64,000 nt of DNA from Yarrowia lipolytica (Eukaryota; Ascomycota; Dipodascomycetes; Dipodascales): the NCBI RefSeq assembly GCF_001761485.1, contig NC_090773.1:1674001-1738000 (forward strand). The letters are read 5' to 3'. Both the position numbers and the translations under genes were made by a program. Positions 10,322 to 21,705 of the stretch are shown piece after piece. Below the pieces are notes generated by a model that worked only from the letters and a program-made list of their open reading frames with translations, had not been told where the DNA came from and did not search any database. Each line of letters starts with the position of its first letter. Position 1 is the stretch's first letter.

Positions 10322-10743
10322 CTGTCGTTGTCGCTGACTCAAGACAATTCCCAGTCTTCGTGGAGAAGACAATCTGAAGTTCGCTTTCTTTAAAAACACT
10401 GCGCCATTCGTCTACATTTAGACAGATACCGAATACAGACACGCTTCTACAATCGAGATCTCAATAGCACTACCCTTGACTCATGCAAAGGTCCACAAGA
10501 GGAATATCCAGTTTCCGTCTGGACTCACCCGTGGACTAAGAAGGAAGGTCCAGCCTCGCATGAAAGACAGCCGTCAAACATATCTCCATCCAATTATAGA
10601 TATGTAGGATCGCAGACCATATCAGTCTGCCACATACTTGTACCAGTAGCGGTACTGTACTGTCGTTTTAGCCATATCAGTTATCTTATACATGTAATTA
10701 GCATTATGCAGTGTGTGACGACGCGCCAGTGCAAAGGTCGGAA
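10322..10743. other. Intergenic region, no gene seen
   Basis: Short spacer between the orphan gene start and the phosphoesterase stop. It holds a few TACTTGTA/GTACTGTAC motifs near 10637-10665 and nothing else recognisable. Confidence 0.6.
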
Positions 10744-12465
10744 CTAATACCGACACTCCCAGTGCTCCTCGGCGTAGTCCTTCAGTAGCTCATTCAGTCC
10801 CTTGCCTCCATAGTCGGTCAGCCGCTCAAAGTAATCAGGCCGGTCAAGAGCATACAGCGCCTCCTGAATAAAGGGGGCAATGAAGTCGTAGAAGACCAGA
10901 TCAACATACTTGACGTCGTCCGGAGGCATCTCTGTCTGAATGGCATTAGGAAGCTCGTAGTAAGGAAGAGCCCAATGAGGAGTATCATCTCCATCATGCC
11001 CGTAGTCGTCCAGAGTCACGTATCCAGGCAACAGGCCCTTGGTGTCTGCAGCATGGAACATGTCACACTCCTGGGGGATCTCCTCAGGCACCATGTGACC
11101 ACTTCCCAAAATATGCGCCTTTCGGTTCAGGTACGGCAAAATGTCATGGGCCGTGTGAATGTCTATATTGGGAAGGTATACCCAGTTATTGGGGAAAGGA
11201 GACACCACAAAGCCGGTATTACGTGTGTAGGGGCCCTTGAGCAGATCGAAACGCAGACCGCCGGTGTTGGTGATAATCACTCGGTCACCCGTAGCTCCCT
11301 CGGCAGTGCCATTCAGAGTTGGGAGCACCTCGTCAGCAATGAGACTGAGCAGAGAAGACGGCCCGGGGAATTTTGCGCCATTGGTGTAATAGTTTTCGGG
11401 CACACATCCATACACTTCTTTCAGATCGAGCTTCTTCTTGATGCGGCTCAGCTGCCGAGTAAGGCTCTTGCCCAAAGCGGTGTCCCACTTGGAATGGTCG
11501 GGGTCATGTGAGGCGTGGAACTTGAGACCGTCAATATGGAAATCAATATATGACCGGGACGAAGAGGTGGACTCCTGACCAGTGACATTAAGAGACAGCC
11601 ATCCCAGAGTTTCCAGGAACCGGCCTCCCTGGATGCCGTACACGTCAGAGGGGCCGTCAAACTCTCCATTCAGCTGGACGGCGTCTCTGACGTGAGAATG
11701 GCCACCTAGCAGCACCAGAGGCTTCTTTGTTCGCTTTCTGATGGCCTCAATCAGCTGAGGGAATTCCCATGATCGTAGGGGAATGTGGCCTATCACCGCC
11801 ACCACGTCGTACTCCTCGTTGTCCAGAGCGTCCAGAAACCATTGCTGCTTGACGGCATCTCTGACCTTGGTGACTCGAATGTTATTGGGATGCAGGTCAA
11901 AGTCATAGAGGAAGCCAAAAGTGAGGATCCGACGAGTTTTGCCGTCTTTGTAATGCGACCGCTCGATCACCTTGTATCGGTTACCGTAGGGACGCCATTC
12001 GCCTCTCCAAATCTCCACGTTACCACTAAGGTACTTGTCTCCTAGATGCTGTGACACCTCCTCGTACTCCAACGTGGCCACCTCTGTGTTGTAGAGCTCG
12101 TGGTTTCCGACCGTGACGGCGTCAAAGGGCATTTCGCGAAACAGCCGTCGCGAATAGTGGCCTCTCGGGGTAGAGGCGTCCGAAACCCCGTTGCCATCAT
12201 GCTTGTCTCCCGAGTCAAAAAACAGCAAATTCGGGTACTTTTTCTTCATGTGTTGGTGGAAGCTGGCGAGATCGCCCCAGTCGCCAAAGTAGGTCTCACC
12301 GCTCTGCTCAAACCAGCCGTGGGTGTCTGTGGTCTGTAGAAAGGTGTACTCGCCGGGAGTCAGAGCACGTCTGTCGGGACGTTTGAGTGCAAAAATCTGC
12401 TGGCCCGTAGCTGCTGAGGCCACGGAATGCACCGCCAGCGCCAGCACTGCCAGATTCAGTTTCAT
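10744..12465 (-). CDS. Secretory metallophosphoesterase / 5'-nucleotidase-like
   Basis: Protein of 573 residues resembling the S. cerevisiae YHR202W family. An N-terminal signal peptide is visible (hydrophobic residues 3-19 ending in VASA). The binuclear metal motifs of the calcineurin-like fold are in order: DTHGW at 47-51, GDKHDGNG at 87-94, GNHE at 120-123, GHIP at 226-229 and GGHSHVRD from 254. The C-terminal half fits the 5'-nucleotidase C-terminal domain, with a family-like TNTGGLRFDLLKGP segment. It probably hydrolyses a phosphate ester in the vacuole, cell surface or secretory route; the substrate cannot be read from the sequence. All key metal ligands appear to be present and the length is typical. 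Confidence 0.85.
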   Translation of the reverse strand: MKLNLAVLALAVHSVASAATGQQIFALKRPDRRALTPGEYTFLQTTDTHGWFEQSGETYFGDWGDLASFHQHMKKKYPNLLFFDSGDKHDGNGVSDASTPRGHYSRRLFREMPFDAVTVGNHELYNTEVATLEYEEVSQHLGDKYLSGNVEIWRGEWRPYGNRYKVIERSHYKDGKTRRILTFGFLYDFDLHPNNIRVTKVRDAVKQQWFLDALDNEEYDVVAVIGHIPLRSWEFPQLIEAIRKRTKKPLVLLGGHSHVRDAVQLNGEFDGPSDVYGIQGGRFLETLGWLSLNVTGQESTSSSRSYIDFHIDGLKFHASHDPDHSKWDTALGKSLTRQLSRIKKKLDLKEVYGCVPENYYTNGAKFPGPSSLLSLIADEVLPTLNGTAEGATGDRVIITNTGGLRFDLLKGPYTRNTGFVVSPFPNNWVYLPNIDIHTAHDILPYLNRKAHILGSGHMVPEEIPQECDMFHAADTKGLLPGYVTLDDYGHDGDDTPHWALPYYELPNAIQTEMPPDDVKYVDLVFYDFIAPFIQEALYALDRPDYFERLTDYGGKGLNELLKDYAEEHWECRY

Positions 12466-14168
12466 ATTGTGTAGTTAGAGAGCGTTCGTAGCCTTGTAGA
12501 CAGTGGTGGTCAATCTTCGTTTCTGTGGCGACGCATTTAACCTGGATATGCACGTATATGCATATACGTTGACAGATAACGGAACGTGAGGCGAAGTTGG
12601 AATTTAATTTGATTAACCGAAATGAAACGATATATTCGAGAATACACCGAGCGGTGAAAGTGCAAGTGTCGAGATGGAAGAAACCTGAGTACCTTGGAGG
12701 GTATAAGCACAAGTCCTACAATCTTTTGCGCCTGTCAAATTATCAAACTGGAGAGTACATACTCGTAGTTACAGTAGGAGGTAGAACAGTCTGAGCACAG
12801 GGTCAACCAATAGTTGACAGCGGTTCCATGAGTACAATATAATTTATGTTGCACTATTGGCCGGGTATTGTCAAGGCCGTCCATAATGCTCTTCAGGACC
12901 TACTCTGGCTCTACAGAGGGTGTCGTAGATCTGATTCATGGATGCAACGTGGGCACCTCAAATAATGGCATATGAAATGAAGAAGATAGCATAGGTCTTG
13001 TGGAAACATGATCAGCTGGTATGAAACAAAGTACATACTATACTATCTATAGTGCTCCTCTTCTCATTTACCTGGTTAGTCTACGAATATTGGAGGACAG
13101 TACGACGATAAAAGCCTGCGAAATTAATGTGGAGTTGTGAAATATCGCCAAATGACGTCGGAAAAACAGCTCCAGAAACGTCCTCTGAATACCAACTTCC
13201 AAAGACATTGAAACTACAATAGACAGACACCAACCAACTGTCAATCAAGCTAATTGTATGTAATTAATCTCATATTGTGGTTGAAAAAATCCACTTACAT
13301 ACACTGGTTCACATGTCGATATGTACAGTGGTTGTTCTTGGCCCTATCTTGCCTCTTCTATCTCCGCAATCTCCGTCGGGTGCAATGTGACCTGAATGAA
13401 AGTAAAAGAAGTTCGAGAGCCTAGTCACAGCTTGACGAACGTCCAGGAAGATAATATTGACATTTTACTTCTTTTCTTTGCCCTTTGTTTCCCTTCATTT
13501 CCCTTAGTTTCCCTTCATTTCCCTTTGTTGCCCTTGGTTACTCTCCAACGCTCGGGTTGCGATGACCTACTAGTCTGAAGAGTGGCGTCCACAATGGGCC
13601 AGTAGGCCATCTATCAATCCACTTCTTCCCTGATTACAGAAAAAGTCGATCCACGGACGCCTTGGATTTCTCTTCACCTCTGCTGTCTCTGAGGGACACA
13701 CAGGTCCAACTGGTCCCATAACAACTCGATTCGAAGCAAAAAAGGTACTGGAAAAGTAACAACACTCTCTGGTGTCAAGGGCCCGTGCCAAAAGCCCTCG
13801 TATCGAGTTGCTCCACCCCCGGCACCTTCTTTTCCACTGCCTATACCGTTATACGAGTAACACGGACTTAACTGTATTGTTATGGAGGCCAGCTTGTTAA
13901 TGTTTGTCTCGACGTCGGGGTCGAATCCAATCGGACCGGAAGTTTCGAGGAACCCCGGAAGTTGGTTATTTACTCAACCGGAGTTGAAAAAATGTTGATC
14001 GGAGGGGAGCTTCAAATACTACTAAGCATCAAAGAGGTCAACCCCGCCCGTCTACAACCAGTGTTCGTACCTGAAACCTGTACACTGTAAAGAGTACGAG
14101 TACTGCCTCTCTTTCACAGCCGCCGTGTCCTATCTTATCACTGCTCTACAATCCAACTGCTGTTCTAC

Positions 14169-14171
<3 letters not shown>

Positions 14172-14258
<87 letters not shown>
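14172..14258. repeat. CT dinucleotide microsatellite
   Basis: About 87 bases of almost pure CT repeat, interrupted near 14210-14225. It lies about 0.9 kb upstream of the small gene at 15144. Confidence 0.95.
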
Positions 14259-14264
<6 letters not shown>

Positions 14265-15056
14265 AGTCAGCCTCTCAACTGTACAGTCTACTCCTTGTTA
14301 CCAGCCCTCCAAAGAGGACACGGCATCTCTCTGTTGCCACAAGACAAGGTCACTCCACCCCTCCACCCTCTCCACCCTCTCCACCGCCTCGGTCACTCGA
14401 CCTTCCATGCGGGTTCCGTATTTCTTTTCCGCGTTTGACCCGATTTTCGGTCATTTTAGATATTCTAATTCCAAGCACGTCACTACACCCTCCCCATGAC
14501 TTTTACCCCAGGTCAAGCCGCTCTATATCGAGTGACTTTTGGTCATCTGAGAAAATGCCGTCCCTTCACATGTCCGCTGCTTAGCCGTTAAACTCTGATG
14601 ATTAACATGTCCGGAATATACGCGGGGGGCAGTGTAGAGAGCGGAAGAGGCGACGAAATGGAGGAGGGACTTGTAGAATCGGATATTTGGGCCGGACAGA
14701 TGAAAATCCACCCTTCATTTTCTCAATCGGAGCAAAACTGACCAAACTGGCCTCGTCCTGATTTTTCCACTGTTTTTGTTCATCATACCAACATACCAAC
14801 TCTATCTACAGTGGGACCCCACTGATACCGGTCTAGAAGATGCTGTAGAGGTCGTAAAGAGAAAATAAAATGGAATATGGACTTACCAGGGTCTTTTTCA
14901 ATCCATTCCGACCCTTTTCAAGGCCCCTTTATCCCCAAATTCTCCCCGTAATCCCTTCCTAACACTCTCGACCAAACTTTGGACACTCTCTTGTCCGAAA
15001 TTTTGCGTGATACCCACGTCGTCATTCATATAAAATTCACCCCGCTTTCTGTGTCT

Positions 15057-15074
15057 GTATATATATATATAAAA
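15057..15074 (+). promoter_or_regulatory. TATA box
   Basis: An alternating TA run followed by AAAG lies about 70-85 bases before the ATG at 15144, a normal yeast TATA position. It supports the small gene being real. Confidence 0.6.
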
Positions 15075-15143
15075 GCCTGGCTTGGCGTTCGAGGCTCGTT
15101 CTCATCTACCCGTTAACCCCCCCGCACACACAATACTCACAAA

Positions 15144-15539
15144 ATGATTCGAAGAGTGGACAAGCACCCATCGCCCAACACGTCCCATCATAAGTGGACC
15201 GAGTCGGAGATCTCCGAGGCGTGGAAATACGTGCTGAGAAACTCCAATGCCACCTTCACCCGCCGAACATGGTCCAAGCTGACTCGCGAAGCCCCGCAGA
15301 TTGCCACGGAGCCGCCCCAGACACTCCAACAGACCCCACCACTGCATCCTGTAGCCACTCCTGAACACAAGGGCATTCTCAAGACCGACTCGCACTTTGG
15401 AGCCACTCCCTCTTCACCGGGAGCGGTCCGATTTGCCCCCACCGTCACCACCATTCATTACGATACAGAAACGTCAGATCTCGAGTCGGAAATGGACTGG
15501 GAAGGTGTCTACGAGGGCCCGGTGTTTGACGACTTGTAA
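15144..15539 (+). CDS. Small protein with SILK- and RVxF-like PP1 motifs
   Basis: Protein of 131 residues, not recognised as a named gene. It has a basic, Trp-containing N-terminal third (HHKWTESEISEAWKY at 15-29), a Pro/Gln-rich middle and an acidic tail. KGILK at 76-80 matches the SILK motif ([GS]IL[RK]) and VRFAP at 95-99 matches the core of an RVxF motif; this order and close spacing is known from PP1 (Glc7) binding proteins. The RVxF match is imperfect because no basic residue directly precedes the valine. A PP1 regulator is an inference. The ATG is supported by a TATA box about 75 bases upstream and AAA before it. Codon use is like that of the neighbouring genes. Confidence 0.7.
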   Translation: MIRRVDKHPSPNTSHHKWTESEISEAWKYVLRNSNATFTRRTWSKLTREAPQIATEPPQTLQQTPPLHPVATPEHKGILKTDSHFGATPSSPGAVRFAPTVTTIHYDTETSDLESEMDWEGVYEGPVFDDL

Positions 15540-16270
15540 CAATCACCCACACACTAACGACTCTGTCACAGACAGACATGAATTTGCATAGGGAGGAGTG
15601 TATATAGAGATTAAATTGGTTTTGGAGAGTTGCCAGTGTACGATGTCATGCAGTGTATGGAGCTGAGCGCAGTGGTTGATAGCTTTGCCTTCCATTTGAC
15701 AATATGTTGAATTTCCGTGGTGATTATACGTCCAACCATCGTACAACCCTCGATCTCCCCTGCCGTCAATAGCAAGTCAAGATGGAACAAAGTCTCAATA
15801 CCGCAACCACTCCGCCTATACATTGATGGCGCCAAAGACAATACAACCACTCACTTTTTTGATTCCACTCGCAGCTGCAAGACGGAAAAATGAGCGATAA
15901 TCATCCACAAACCTCAAGCTCGTCGTATACCAATTCGGAAACACTACACCGTTTTCAGAAGCGCAGCCTGGTTTAAACATCACGCCCGATGCCACACATC
16001 TTGCTCAACTTTCTTTTGTTGCTGGTTCCACCCGTGTAGGTTGCTCAGTAGCCACAGGCAGATGGAATACTGCCTTGCACAGACACAAAGACGTAGTCCG
16101 GTCGATCTGACGACAGCCTACTTCTGGTTGAGACGTCAGCACTCAAACCTGAGACTGTACAACTACTGGTACAAACAGTCTCCCCTTTTCATACAAATAC
16201 ATTCATACTGATACATTAAATATGGTGAGCCGCGTGTGCGCTCATCGTCGCGGAGCAGACTCCAAATAGA
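15540..16270. other. Intergenic region between convergent genes
   Basis: 731 bases holding the 3' ends of the small PP1-motif gene and the RhoGAP gene. No gene or notable repeat was seen. Confidence 0.6.
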
Positions 16271-19249
16271 CTAGCTGGATGTAGCGGGAGTGGATTGGGC
16301 AGTAGCCGCCGTCGAGGTCGCCGCGGATTCCCCGATCTCAGGCTCAATCATGGACTGAATCGTCTGGAGAGGTGCGACAGGCTGCGCAGTACCAGCAGCA
16401 GCAGCAGCAGCTGGAGCTGGCCCAGGAGCTGGCGCCGATGCCGATGCCGACGCTGGTGCTCCAGTCTTTGAAACCGTCGCTTGTGGTTGCGCTTGTGATG
16501 GGGCTTGGGTGTGTGCACTGTGAGCCTCGACAGGAATAGCGATCTGGGGCTGGACCTGGGCCGCGGGACTTGCCTGTCCCTGGACGGGCTGTCCCTGGAC
16601 AACATGGCCCTGCACCACGTGCCCGTGTCCCTGACCAGCACTTGGAACAGGCACCTTCTTCACTGCGGAAGGAGCAGGAGACGCCGTAGACGTCGCTGTG
16701 TGTGTAGTGGCCGTAGGAGATGTTGATGCAGGTGAGGAAACGGGCTTCTTTACCACAGGAGCACGCTTCTCCTCGTGGCCATGTCCGTGTCCACCTGCTG
16801 CTGCTGCTGCCGCCGCCGCCGCTTGAACCGCAGTAGCAGAGGGAGGAGTAGGAGGCTCCGTTGCATCTGCACTGCTGGAAGGACGCTCAACGTCCTGGCT
16901 GCCCCTTTCTCGGCTTCGCATTCGCTTGAAAAACGACAGCTTCGAGGGGGACATTGAATAATCATCCATCGACACCTCACCTGGAGATCGGACGGGGGGC
17001 GCAGCAAAGTTGGGGTCATCAATCGCTGGGTTGGAGTTGTTGGGCTGCATGAAGATGAACGACCGTCGCCATCGGCTCTTGGGTCGCTCCTCGGCTCCCA
17101 CGCCGTCACCATCGATACTGGACGACGACACTGACCGCGTCATTCCGCTGAGCGAGCTGGCGCTGTCGTTGCTGTGGCCGAAGACGTTGCCCAGCACCCT
17201 GAACCGCGGCGACCCAGACTTTTCGTGTGACGATCGCCGCGACATCCGGCCGGGATGCTCACCCTCATCGGACACGCCGAGGAAGGATTTGGGCTCCGTG
17301 GACGGCGACAGCACTCGCGGAGAGGCTGTTCGACAGAGGAGCGGCCTGCCGCTGCCTGCTACAGTGGGTGTGCCTGCGGGTGTGCCTGCGGGCGTAGCAG
17401 CAGAGCTAGCAATGCTGCTGGGTCCGGTTTCAGCAGAAGGGCCTGGGATAGAAGCAGTGGCCTGCTCGGAATGGGGAATCTGGTTGATCTGTATGCTGGG
17501 AGCAGGTGACTGCATAGACATAGACGCTGTCGGGGCTGCAGGCACAGCCACAGAGGCGATCGACGCCGGCGCAGATGTGGGGATCACGCCTTGGGCGCTC
17601 TCGTCGCTCTTGACGCTGCTCTTTCTGTACCCCCTGTTGATTGTCGACGAGCGTTGCAACTCGCTGGTTTGCGACGAGTTTGATGACGTGCGTCGCTGCG
17701 AGGGCCGTCGCGACAGGGACGATGCCCGCTTGATGGTGTTTAGCAAACCGCCCTTTTCAGGGGTAGCCGCCGCAGCGGCAGCGACAGCATCTTCCTTGAC
17801 CCTGTCGCTCTCACGGGGCTTTCGCACCACGAGCTGTTCACGAGGCTGTTGCGGCACTGCCTGTACGTGCACTGGCGTCGATGCTGGACCAGCGGCAGGA
17901 GGAGCATTCACGGAGGACATGGACTTGGAGTGTCGTCGTCCGGGAGGCATGAGTCCAGAAGAGGTAGAGGAAGAACCGCCACTAGATCCGGCAGCAGCAG
18001 CAGCTTCCTGGCCTGCAATCGTAGAGGTAACAGACACCTGGGGGGAGGGGGCCATGGGCTTGATACCCAGCTCCTTGTTTCGCGCATGCTCCTCCCGCGC
18101 AATGGTCTCGATTGTCGACAAGAACTTGTTGCTGTGCTCAATCATAAATTCAATAACCGATCGTGATAGCCGGTACTCGCGCGGCATCATGTCGTGGTCC
18201 GGGTGGAACAGAATGGACGGTTGGAAGATGGCTGCCAGATTGGGTGCAGGCATGAGGTTCTCCTCGCTCTTGGATGCAAACACGGCAAGCAGGTCCAGAA
18301 TGTACATGAGCAGCTGCCGGTTGAGGTTAGGAAGCCGCGCGATCAGGTCCTGGTACACCGCAACGGTCTGCACAATCTCGGTGTGCAGTGGGTCGTCCAG
18401 CGACAGATTGGTGGTGGACGCCTGCATGGACGTGGTGGTAGACTCGAGCGACGTCAGCGAAGCCACGGACGCATTGTGCTCGGAAGCCACCACCGATGTT
18501 GTCGATGCCGTAGGGTTTGCAGCACTGCCGTCTCCAGCGGAGGCCTCAGCCCCGGCTCCTCCTCCTCCTGCACCTGCGTTGGGCGCAGGGCTCTTGTTCT
18601 CAATGTACTCGAGAATCGACGGCGAGTTTCGCAGGGGCTTTCGGAACTGCTCGTAGAACTCCAGAGGCACGATCGGTTCAGGTAGATGGTTGAGATATCG
18701 TCTCAGCACGTTGGCAGCGTCGTGTACGTTGAACCCCGACCAGTCCAGCCCCTTGCCATATCGGGGAGGCGTGTTGAAGAGTCTCTGGAGGTCACGCATT
18801 CGCTTGGCGGATCCAGATACCCGGAAAATTCCCTCCACTCCGGTGGCGTGCTCCTTGAGATACACGCCACATTTGGCCACGACGATAGGAATGTGACCGT
18901 AGATGAACTGTTCGCCGTTGGGGTCCGTCAAAGAGATGGAAACGTTGGCGTACTGGATGGAGCTGGCGAGAGGTACGCCGAAGATGACGGACTCCTCTAG
19001 CTCCTCGTCGAGGGCCGTTGCGGCGTTGTAGGACGACCATTCTCCGTTGGAACGGCTCATGTGTGGCAGCTTGGGCCGCTCCAGCATACCGGTGGGGCCT
19101 GGAGACAGCGAGCCCTGGGGCATGCCTGGGGGTGCTAGCATCTGCGTGGTGGGAGACGTTGCGAGATCCGGATGGTCCTTGGGTCTCATTTTGAACGTCT
19201 TCCACCACGACACCAGCGATGTTTTCGTTGGTGGTGAAGAACTGTACAT
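16271..19249 (-). CDS. Rho GTPase-activating protein, Sac7/Bag7 type
   Basis: Protein of 992 residues. The RhoGAP domain spans about 89-380: it begins FGVPLASSIQYAN at 90-102, has the arginine finger R143 in GIFRVSGS, the LRRYLNHLPEPIVPL core at 182-196, and continues after a Ser/Ala-rich insertion (about 215-290) with NLNRQLLMYILDLL and NLAAIFQPSIL. The domain wording is that of yeast Sac7/Bag7, which switch off Rho1 in cell-wall integrity and actin control. The remaining 600 residues are low-complexity Ser, Pro, Ala and Gln with many SxRR phospho-site-like motifs and HGHVVQG repeats. The 5' end shows CTAACCCAG directly before the ATG, pointing to an intron in the 5'UTR (19251-19728). Confidence 0.88.
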   Translation of the reverse strand: MYSSSPPTKTSLVSWWKTFKMRPKDHPDLATSPTTQMLAPPGMPQGSLSPGPTGMLERPKLPHMSRSNGEWSSYNAATALDEELEESVIFGVPLASSIQYANVSISLTDPNGEQFIYGHIPIVVAKCGVYLKEHATGVEGIFRVSGSAKRMRDLQRLFNTPPRYGKGLDWSGFNVHDAANVLRRYLNHLPEPIVPLEFYEQFRKPLRNSPSILEYIENKSPAPNAGAGGGGAGAEASAGDGSAANPTASTTSVVASEHNASVASLTSLESTTTSMQASTTNLSLDDPLHTEIVQTVAVYQDLIARLPNLNRQLLMYILDLLAVFASKSEENLMPAPNLAAIFQPSILFHPDHDMMPREYRLSRSVIEFMIEHSNKFLSTIETIAREEHARNKELGIKPMAPSPQVSVTSTIAGQEAAAAAGSSGGSSSTSSGLMPPGRRHSKSMSSVNAPPAAGPASTPVHVQAVPQQPREQLVVRKPRESDRVKEDAVAAAAAATPEKGGLLNTIKRASSLSRRPSQRRTSSNSSQTSELQRSSTINRGYRKSSVKSDESAQGVIPTSAPASIASVAVPAAPTASMSMQSPAPSIQINQIPHSEQATASIPGPSAETGPSSIASSAATPAGTPAGTPTVAGSGRPLLCRTASPRVLSPSTEPKSFLGVSDEGEHPGRMSRRSSHEKSGSPRFRVLGNVFGHSNDSASSLSGMTRSVSSSSIDGDGVGAEERPKSRWRRSFIFMQPNNSNPAIDDPNFAAPPVRSPGEVSMDDYSMSPSKLSFFKRMRSRERGSQDVERPSSSADATEPPTPPSATAVQAAAAAAAAAGGHGHGHEEKRAPVVKKPVSSPASTSPTATTHTATSTASPAPSAVKKVPVPSAGQGHGHVVQGHVVQGQPVQGQASPAAQVQPQIAIPVEAHSAHTQAPSQAQPQATVSKTGAPASASASAPAPGPAPAAAAAAGTAQPVAPLQTIQSMIEPEIGESAATSTAATAQSTPATSS

Positions 19250-19250
19250 T

Positions 19251-19728
19251 CTGGGTTAGTGTGCAATTAGGGATGGAGGAAGCTGAGTACACCAACTGGG
19301 TGAGATGAGACTGACTGCGTGAGATGAGACTGACTGCGTGAGATGAGACTGGACAGGACTGTGTGTAAATGTAGACCAGTCTGGGCGAGCGAGCATGTTT
19401 GTTTCTGCTGTTCCCTGCGACAGTGTTTGCGTCCTTCTGCAATACCATAGCGATCAAAGCCGAAACTGCTGTGAAAATGGCACACAAACAGACGTGTTGT
19501 TGTTTTCTTAGACTTGGGACCCCCCGTCCACATGCACATGTGTCCCACACCACTCTTGTGTGAGTCCGGGTCTAGTCTAGGTCTGAATCCATCTCTGTCG
19601 CTATCTGTGTCTCTGCAACAGCTCAGCGTCACCCTCAGTCTCTTGTCTCCTCCCTCTCATCATCTCCCATCCTCGGACTGTCGTCCACTGCTACACTGCC
19701 ATCCATGTCGTGGGGTGTGGATACTCAC
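19251..19728 (-). other. Predicted 5'UTR intron of the RhoGAP gene
   Basis: On the minus strand CTAACCCAG ends at 19251, one base before the ATG at 19249. The nearest good donor upstream is GTGAGT starting at 19728, giving a 478-base intron. The first exon above 19728 contains no ATG for over 100 bases, so the intron would be wholly untranslated. Both splice signals equal those of the four coding introns in this window. Confidence 0.6.
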
Positions 19729-21533
19729 GAATCACGTGACTGGGTCGGTGGAAAAAGCGCGGTGGTGATATCTGCGGGAAACCTGGTGGCGAAAGAGTCG
19801 TGGATGGGGCGTTGCGAAGAGGCTCGTGCGTTCAATGAACGGGACGTGGTGGTGGTCTAAGTGGTGTTGTGCGGATAAAGAGTTTTGTCAGTGGGAATAG
19901 TCTAACACTTGTACACACACACACACTTGCACGGCAAGAGAGAGAGAGAGAAAGAGTAAGCGTGAGTGGGTGGGTGTGGGTGGGTGTCAACGGTGTGAAC
20001 CCATGTATGTACTACAATGTCTTTGCGTGTGGATCAGCGAATCTGGGCAACTCCACACACTTGTAGCAAGACCAATCGACGGTCTGTTTGGACAAGTACA
20101 ATAGTCAGTTGCCCTTCTCCTGGGTTCAACTACCTACAGCACAGTACGACAGTACTTTTGACTAAGTGGGAGTATGTACTTACACTAGTACAGTATAGGC
20201 ACGAGTAGCTCCTATATATACCCCTTATTAGGCTGTGTGTGCGTGTAAACATGTTGGTACACGTACGACTACATAGTGTAATGGTGAGATTCGCGTGTTT
20301 CAGATATCGTACTCGTCTCGTACCCGCATTCCGACCGTTTGTCCCCATGACCAATTACCCTTGAACAGACCAGACCAGAACGCCACGAGGGACGCTACAG
20401 CACTTACATAAGCCACTTTTCTGTCCGCTGTGGAGTGTGTGCTGTGATGATTGCCGTTTTTAGCCCCAGGTCTAATTACTGCACGTCCTTTTTTTTTTTG
20501 TCTTTTTTTTCTTCTTCTTCTTTTAACCCTGCGACAGAACAGAGCCTTCTGTTATGCTTTGTTTGCAGTTTTTATAAATAGACCGGCCCGAGCCTAACAA
20601 ACGCCGCTCTAGGGGCAAATCAAAGGGCCAAAAAGTGGCATAAACACCGACATTGCGCGCGACACGGTTGCCGCGGCCGGTCTGCGGTTTTGTCCGCCGT
20701 TTCGGCCCCTGTCGTCGCGTCGTGGCGTGCCCCAAACTGTCATTCTCGCCACTGCACTGCATCCACGTCAAAATAAAAATGCACACTCCAGACATGCTAG
20801 CCCAACCTAAAGAGGAAAGTCCATACTGCGCCTCCCGAAGCTCTCGAAGCTCGGGAAATACCGCCCCGGATCTCGCGGAAATTGGCACCGTTGGATTGCT
20901 GACACGCACACGAACCCAACGCAGCTACTTTTGTGCCGATCCGAGCTCTGGAGCTCTTTTGGGAAAGGCGCCCCGAACAACCAACTCCCATTCCTCTGAC
21001 CCGCACACAGCCTTCCCCCCTCAGACACAAGAAGGGGTACGGAGAGGACCCTTCAAACCCCCTCCCATGCCCATTGCTCCTCGCCCCCCGAGAAGAGCCA
21101 CTTGTGCAACTCCACATTCGTTCGTCCCGTAATAACTAAACGTTAGTGTTTAGGTTGACCTGCTTAGCCTCAATTTTCAATTTTATAGCAACACTAACAA
21201 GCGGAGAAGGACAGCTGTGGGGGCATCTTGGGAGGAGTTGCGGGGACGGACGGGATATTGTTGTGGTCCTGTGACTGAGCTGAATTGATTGCCGCTTTCT
21301 GATCGCCTTTCCGACTGCTACATCTCGACATGGCCGCGTTTGGAGCAGATTTACAACCCAGAACCATGTGTATACATCATCCTGATCGGGTATACGACGG
21401 TCCTAAACAAGCCCAGAGAAGCAACTGTGGAATGACTGTCACGTGGGTGGCGAAATCATCGGTATCTTTGACTCCACATGCCCGACTTATTGTTTGGGGA
21501 AGATGTTGGTATGGTACTTGTACGGTACTTGTG

Positions 21534-21593
21534 CGGTATTGTGCCGACTTGCATGGTATTGTGCCGACTTGCACGGTATTGTACCGACTTGCT
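21534..21593. repeat. Tandem repeat, 3 x 20 bp
   Basis: Three consecutive 20-base units of the form CGGTATTGTGCCGACTTGCA, differing at one to three positions, preceded by related GGTACTTGT sequence. Non-coding. Confidence 0.9.
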
Positions 21594-21705
21594 GTATCGT
21601 GCAAGTACGCTGACCCAACACACACTCGGGTCGTATTCCTCCATTTGAGCCCTTGTATCACCTCTGTCAATCCTCGTGTCAATCTCTTGGTTCACCTGTC
21701 TCAAA

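Larger units (their letters stand above)
12466..15143. other. Long intergenic region with pyrimidine-rich tracts
   Basis: 2.7 kb without a recognised gene. It contains tandem TTTCCCTT(C/T)A-type repeats at about 13478-13535, a CT microsatellite at 14172-14258, further C/T-rich sequence (CTCCACC repeats near 14355-14390), and a TATATATATATA box just before the small gene at 15144. The long pyrimidine-rich block may be part of that gene's promoter or leader. Confidence 0.6.

Noticed and set aside
17010-18656. 548-codon open frame on the plus strand
   Set aside because: It is antisense to the RhoGAP gene, and its residue bias (Ser, Gly, Cys, Arg) mirrors the low-complexity codons of that gene.
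20653-21132. 159-codon frame and overlapping minus-strand frames
   Set aside because: Both strands are open because of GC-rich sequence; no family resemblance and Pro/Arg/Ser-biased composition.
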